From Actinopolyspora mzabensis (GTDB lineage Bacteria > Actinomycetota > Actinomycetes > Mycobacteriales > Pseudonocardiaceae): DNA of 64,000 nt. The stretch covers positions 1-64,000 of the forward strand of contig NZ_FNFM01000007.1 of the NCBI RefSeq assembly GCF_900101095.1, given 5' to 3'. The notes below the pieces were generated by a model. That model did no database searches and was not told the DNA's origin. It saw nothing but the letters and a program-made list of their open reading frames with translations. Made by a program: the position numbers and the translations under genes. The first letter of the stretch is position 1; every line of letters starts with the position of its first letter. Positions 60,406 through 64,000 of this stretch are shown one piece after another.

Positions 60406-61089
60406 TCAGTCGGCCGTCACGTCGGAGGCGCCGAGCCCCCGCAGGAAGGGGTTGCTCTCGCGCTCCCGCCCGATGGTCGTGGTGGATCCGTGCCCCGGGA
60501 GCACGGCCGTGTCGTCGGGATGCGGCAGGATCTCGTTCCGGAGTGTGCGCAGCATCCGCTCGTGGTCGCCGCCGGGCAGATCGGTGCGACCGATGGCTCC
60601 GGCGAACAGGGTGTCACCGGTCAGCAGCAGTCGACCGCCTTCCGGGGTGCCGGTCCCGAACAGCACCGAACCGCCTGTGTGGCCGGGGGCGGGCCGCACG
60701 TCGAACTCCATGCCCGCCAGGTTGAGCACGGTGTCGCCGGAGAGTTCGCGCACGTCCTCCGGCACCTTCACCGCCACACCGTCGAACAGCTGGCGCCCCT
60801 CCGGGCCAAGCGCGGCGCCGGGGTCGGCGAGCATGTAGTGGTCCGCGGGGTGCACCCAAGCGGGTATCCGGTAGGACTCACACAGTTCCCCGGCGGAGAA
60901 CACGTGGTCGAAATGGCCATGCGTCAACAGCACGCCCACGGGGGTGAGCCCGTGGTTGTCCAGCTGCTCGCGCACCGGCTCGGCGGCATCCTGACCCGGG
61001 TCCACCACTACGCACTCGCCGCCCTCGTGCGGGGCGAGCACGTAGCAGTTCGCCTGGAGCTGTCCGACGGGGAAACCAACAACAAGCAC
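60406..61089 (-). CDS. Metallo-beta-lactamase fold hydrolase (glyoxalase II-like)
   Basis: 227 aa. The metal-binding motif THGHFDHVFSAGELC, a bridging Asp in LLLTGDTLFAG and GHTGGSVLFG, plus PGHGSTT, define the hydrolase fold. Its neighbourhood (hisS on one side, cyclophilin and relA on the other) matches Rv2581c of M. tuberculosis. The thioester substrate is unproven. GTG start at 61089. Confidence 0.92.
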   Translation of the reverse strand: MLVVGFPVGQLQANCYVLAPHEGGECVVVDPGQDAAEPVREQLDNHGLTPVGVLLTHGHFDHVFSAGELCESYRIPAWVHPADHYMLADPGAALGPEGRQLFDGVAVKVPEDVRELSGDTVLNLAGMEFDVRPAPGHTGGSVLFGTGTPEGGRLLLTGDTLFAGAIGRTDLPGGDHERMLRTLRNEILPHPDDTAVLPGHGSTTTIGRERESNPFLRGLGASDVTAD

Positions 61090-61316
61090 GGAGTGCTACC
61101 TCTTCAGCGTTCGGGGACGTGCGACCGGGGGCCCGCGGCGCGGGGAACCACCGCACCCCGGACCGGCGGGCCACCCGGATCACTCCAGTGCTCCCAGCCT
61201 AGTCGTGCGGTCTCACAGTTTTCGCACACCGGGCCGTTCTACACTCCCCGAAAACGTGATCCCGTGTTGTTTCCTCGGGACGAACCCGACCGACCCCGAC
61301 CGCGGAGTGGGAACAG

Positions 61317-62177
61317 GTGTCCAGCAACGAACAACGTCGCCAGGCGGCCAAGAGCAAGCTCGAGCGTCAGCTCGCCCGCAGGGAGGAACAAGCCCGCAAA
61401 CGCAGGACCGTGGCGGTGACCACCACTATCGTCGTGGTGATCGCGGCCGTGGTGGGGGTCTACTTCCTCACCCGTACTGGCGCCGGAGACAACAGCGCCG
61501 CGAGTGCGCCGCCGAGCTCCACGGCCACCTCCGAACAGTCGAACTCGGAGCAGATATCCATACCGACCGAACTCGCGCCCGCTCCGAGTCGCCCGGAACC
61601 GCTGCCGAACCAGGTCTCCTGCACCTACCGTTCGAAGGGTGAACCGGCCAAACAGGTAGAGCCTCCCGAGGACGGCAAGGTCTCCTCGAAGGGCACCGTG
61701 CAGGCAACGATCGAGGCGAACGTGGGCACCATTCCGATCACATTGGACCGCTCGCTGGCCCCCTGCACGGTCAACAGCTTCGTCCACCTCGCCGAGTCCG
61801 GGTTCTACAACGACACCCCCTGCCACCGTCTCTCCACCTCGGGGCTGCAGATGCTGCAGTGCGGTGACCCGGCGGGCAAGGGCACCGGCGGCCCCGGATA
61901 CCAGTTCGACGACGAGACCTACTCCGACATCCAGTACGGACGCGGGTACCTGGCGATGGCCAACTCGGGTGCCGACACCAACGGCAGCCAGTTCTTCATC
62001 GTGTACGGCGAGGCACCGCTGCAGTCCAACTACACGGTGTTCGGCACCGTGTCGAAGGAGGGCCTGCAGGTGGTCGATGAGGTCGCGCGTGCCGGGCACG
62101 ACGGCTCGTTCTCGCGTGCCGGTGGCGGCAAGCCGAACAAGAAGGTGACCTTCGAGAAGGTGGCCGTGCAGTCCTGA
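61317..62177 (+). CDS. Membrane-anchored cyclophilin-type peptidyl-prolyl isomerase
   Basis: 286 aa. A basic coiled N-terminus (about 30 residues), one membrane helix (VAVTTTIVVVIAAVVGVYFL), a Ser/Thr/Pro linker and a cyclophilin domain from about residue 125: CHRLSTSGLQMLQCGDPAGK, GYLAMANSGADTNGSQFFIV and FGTVSKEGLQVVDEV. This is the PpiB-like gene adjacent to relA in actinobacteria, probably acting outside the membrane. GTG at 61317. A strong terminator follows. Confidence 0.94.
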   Translation: MSSNEQRRQAAKSKLERQLARREEQARKRRTVAVTTTIVVVIAAVVGVYFLTRTGAGDNSAASAPPSSTATSEQSNSEQISIPTELAPAPSRPEPLPNQVSCTYRSKGEPAKQVEPPEDGKVSSKGTVQATIEANVGTIPITLDRSLAPCTVNSFVHLAESGFYNDTPCHRLSTSGLQMLQCGDPAGKGTGGPGYQFDDETYSDIQYGRGYLAMANSGADTNGSQFFIVYGEAPLQSNYTVFGTVSKEGLQVVDEVARAGHDGSFSRAGGGKPNKKVTFEKVAVQS

Positions 62178-62195
62178 CCGGAAACCCCGCCCCCA

Positions 62196-62229
62196 GTACT
62201 CCGGCCCCGGACCCCCTGGGCCGGAGTAC
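62196..62229. terminator. Terminator after the cyclophilin gene
   Basis: GTACTCCGGCCC (62196-62207) pairs perfectly with GGGCCGGAGTAC (62218-62229) around a ten-base loop; CCCC/GGGG extends the stem after a one-base mismatch. Located 19 bases after the cyclophilin stop codon. Confidence 0.85.
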
Positions 62230-62277
62230 CGGGGAACGCCCGCGTGACCGGGGCCGCGCGGGCGTGGCGGGGGGACT

Positions 62278-62305
62278 GCGTAAATTTCCCGCGAGATCGC
62301 CGCGC
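62278..62305 (+). repeat. AT-centred direct repeat, unit 1
   Basis: Starts GCGTAAATTTCCCGCGAGAT and continues to GCCGCGC at 62305. Unit 2 at 62330-62357 differs at two positions. The central TAAATTTC is unusually AT-rich for this genome. Confidence 0.7.
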
Positions 62306-62329
62306 GGTGCGGCGGTATGGCCCCGGCTC

Positions 62330-62357
62330 GCGTAAATTTCCCACGAAATCGCCGCGC
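62330..62357 (+). repeat. AT-centred direct repeat, unit 2
   Basis: Starts GCGTAAATTTCCCACGAAAT; 26 of 28 bases equal unit 1, spaced 52 bases start to start. It leads directly into the region similar to the 22.3-kb intergenic repeat. Confidence 0.7.
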
Positions 62358-62398
62358 CGCTTCGACGCAGGGCCGAGCTCCCACCACTGCCGCAGCCT

Positions 62399-62438
62399 GC
62401 ACCGCCGCGGGTTCTCTCGTGGTGCTCTCGCGAGGACG
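62399..62438 (+). repeat. Dispersed intergenic repeat, copy B (core)
   Basis: Same 40-base core as 22339-22378 but on the opposite strand, with a single A/G difference. The similarity continues to about 62470 with gaps, ending in the shared GGTCGCTACC. Confidence 0.85.
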
Positions 62439-62686
62439 CCGGAGACGTCGGGTAGCTCTTGGTCGCTACCTGCTCGTGGGAACCGCTCAGAAGCCGAGCC
62501 CTTACTCGAATCATCAGCACAAACGACGCAGCGTGCGTGTCCCCGGTGCGTGAGTCGGATGCATTGCGAGGCCGGGCCGCTCGCCGCGTAGGTCGCTACT
62601 CAAGAGCCGGCCCAACACTCCCAAGGCGCCGACTCACGTGCCGGCTAACCAGCCACCCAGACCAACCGGCACAGCCTGCGGCATCC

Positions 62687-64000
62687 CTATGCCGCGGATG
62701 TCATGCGGTAGACATCGTATACGCCCTCGATGTTGCGCACGGCTTTCAGCACGTGTCCCAAATGCTTGGGATCGCCCATCTCGAAGGAGAACCGGCTCAC
62801 CGCGACGCGGTCCTTGGAGGTGGTCACCGAGGCGGACAGGATGTTGACCTTCTCGTCGGCCAGCACCTTCGTCACGTCCGAGAGCAACCGGTGCCGGTCC
62901 AGCGCCTCGACCTGGATGGCCACCAGGAACACCGAGGAGTTCGACGGGGCCCAGTAGACCTCCACCAACCGTTCGGGCTTGGATCGCAGGTCGTCCGCGT
63001 TGTTGCAGTCGGTGCGGTGCACGCTGACGCCGCCGCCGCGCGTGACGAAGCCGAGGATCTCGTCGCCGGGCACCGGGGTGCAGCAACGCGCGAGCTTCGC
63101 CCAGACCTCCCCCGCGTTGGCACCCTCCACCCGCACACCGGAATCGCCGGAACTGCGACGCTGCTGCTGCACCGTGGAGGGGGTGGAGCGTTCCGCGATC
63201 TCGTCCTCGGCCTGTTCCACCCCGCCGAACGAGGCGACCAGCCGCTGCACCACGTGGTGCGCCGAGACCTGTCGCTCCCCGACCGCCGCGTACAACGCGG
63301 TCACATCGGTGTAGTGCAGTTCCTTGGCCACCGATCCGATGGAATCGGCCGAGACCAGCCGCTGCACGGGCAGCCCCAGCCTGCGCAGCTCCTTGGCGAT
63401 GGCCTGCTTGCCGGACTCGATGGCCTCTTCCCGCCGCTCCTTGGCGAACCACTGCTTGATCTTGGTCTTGGCGCGCGGCGAGGCGACGAAGGACAGCCAG
63501 TCCCTGCTCGGACCGGACCCCTCGGCCTTGGAGGTGAAGATCTCGACGACCTCACCGTTCTCCAGCTTGCGTTCGAGCGCGACGAGTCTGCCGTTGACCC
63601 TGGATCCGATGCAGCGGTGCCCCACCTCGGTGTGCACCGCGTAGGCGAAGTCGACCGGGGTGGATCCCGCCGGAAGCGTGATCACATCACCCTTGGGAGT
63701 GAATACGAAGATCTCCCTGGTGTTGAGATCGTAGCGCAGCGACTCCAGGAACTCCCCCGGATCCGCGGCCTCTCGCTGCCAGTCCAACAGCTGGCGCATC
63801 CAGGCCATCTCGTCGATCTCGACACCGGCACCGCGCCCGCGCGCCTTGGTCTCCTTGTAGCGCCAGTGGGCCGCGATGCCGTACTCGGCGGTGCGGTGCA
63901 TCTCCTCGGTACGGATCTGCACTTCCAGCGGCTTGCCCTCGGGGCCGATCACCGTGGTGTGCAGCGACTGGTAGACCCCGAACTTGGGCTGGGCGATGTA
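62687..64000 (-). CDS. relA: RelA/SpoT (p)ppGpp synthetase/hydrolase, C-terminal part (cut by window edge)
   Basis: 438 codons in the window; the N-terminal hydrolase and most of the synthetase lie to the right. The visible part begins at the end of the synthetase ([16 protein letters not shown]) and continues with [20 protein letters not shown], a TGS domain ([20 protein letters not shown]), a helical region, the conserved-cysteine segment [16 protein letters not shown] and a C-terminal ACT domain. It is the long bifunctional actinobacterial type. It mediates the stringent response; in developing actinomycetes ppGpp also affects antibiotic production. Confidence 0.97.
   Translation of the reverse strand, partial: YIAQPKFGVYQSLHTTVIGPEGKPLEVQIRTEEMHRTAEYGIAAHWRYKETKARGRGAGVEIDEMAWMRQLLDWQREAADPGEFLESLRYDLNTREIFVFTPKGDVITLPAGSTPVDFAYAVHTEVGHRCIGSRVNGRLVALERKLENGEVVEIFTSKAEGSGPSRDWLSFVASPRAKTKIKQWFAKERREEAIESGKQAIAKELRRLGLPVQRLVSADSIGSVAKELHYTDVTALYAAVGERQVSAHHVVQRLVASFGGVEQAEDEIAERSTPSTVQQQRRSSGDSGVRVEGANAGEVWAKLARCCTPVPGDEILGFVTRGGGVSVHRTDCNNADDLRSKPERLVEVYWAPSNSSVFLVAIQVEALDRHRLLSDVTKVLADEKVNILSASVTTSKDRVAVSRFSFEMGDPKHLGHVLKAVRNIEGVYDVYRMTSAA

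Larger units (their letters stand above)
62230..62686. other. Repeat-rich gap between the cyclophilin gene and relA
   Basis: About 460 bases without a supportable gene. It contains two AT-centred direct repeats (62278, 62330), repeat copy B (core 62399-62438), two further GGTCGCTAC strings, and near-complementary ends: CGTGAGTCGG near 62550 and CCGACTCACG near 62629-62638, which could fold downstream of relA. Confidence 0.6.

Overview
The window comes from a high-GC Gram-positive actinomycete. The gene neighbourhoods (metK-coaBC-rpoZ-gmk-mihF, carAB-pyrCBR, bldD, efp-nusB, aroQBKC, alaS, rarA, aspS, hisS, relA) and many GTG/TTG starts point to the order Pseudonocardiales or a close relative such as Actinopolyspora or Saccharopolyspora. 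That placement is inferred from gene content and style; there is no rRNA or tRNA gene in the window to confirm it.

Layout: (1) 0-16.5 kb, mostly minus strand, is a nucleotide and translation backbone. It runs pepP-efp-nusB, then (past the plus-strand bldD) pyrR-pyrB-pyrC-(PH-like membrane protein)-carA-carB-pyrF, then mihF-gmk-rpoZ-coaBC-metK. The pyr operon is headed by a recognisable PyrR-binding RNA hairpin next to the pyrR Shine-Dalgarno sequence. (2) 16.8-28.7 kb is an accessory block between pepP and aroQ: a SUMF1-like protein, a polyol ABC transport and oxidation operon (binding protein, two permeases, two zinc dehydrogenases, DeoR regulator, xylulokinase, ATPase), and a divergent TetR/alpha-beta hydrolase pair with repeated operators. 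(3) 28.8-43.3 kb is the shikimate operon (aroQ, aroB, aroK, aroC, later aroE), a prepilin peptidase, mltG, ruvX and alaS. It is interrupted twice: by an Abi_2 (AbiF-type HEPN) gene between aroB and aroK that carries one in-frame amber codon and a hairpin RNA just upstream, and by a PTS cassette (IIA, IIB, IIC, HPr) with a DasR-like operator. (4) 43.5-51.7 kb holds an orphan MacB/FtsX-like permease, a 2-hydroxyacid dehydrogenase, rarA, a SulP anion transporter, an AT-richer non-coding stretch and an APH-fold kinase. (5) 52.3-64 kb holds aspS, a lineage-type XRE regulator, a Rv2578c-type radical SAM protein, a YibE/F-like membrane protein, hisS, a metallo-beta-lactamase fold hydrolase, a membrane-anchored cyclophilin and the 3' part of relA.

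How they work together: the backbone supplies UMP, GMP, SAM, CoA, chorismate and charged tRNAs, plus stringent-response and developmental regulators (RelA, BldD, mIHF). The accessory cassettes add polyol and amino-sugar uptake. The most unusual items are the amber-interrupted Abi_2 gene with its RNA hairpin, a dispersed intergenic repeat found near 22.3 kb and 62.4 kb in opposite orientations, and the RNA control region in front of pyrR. I found no CRISPR array, no insertion sequence and no rRNA or tRNA gene.
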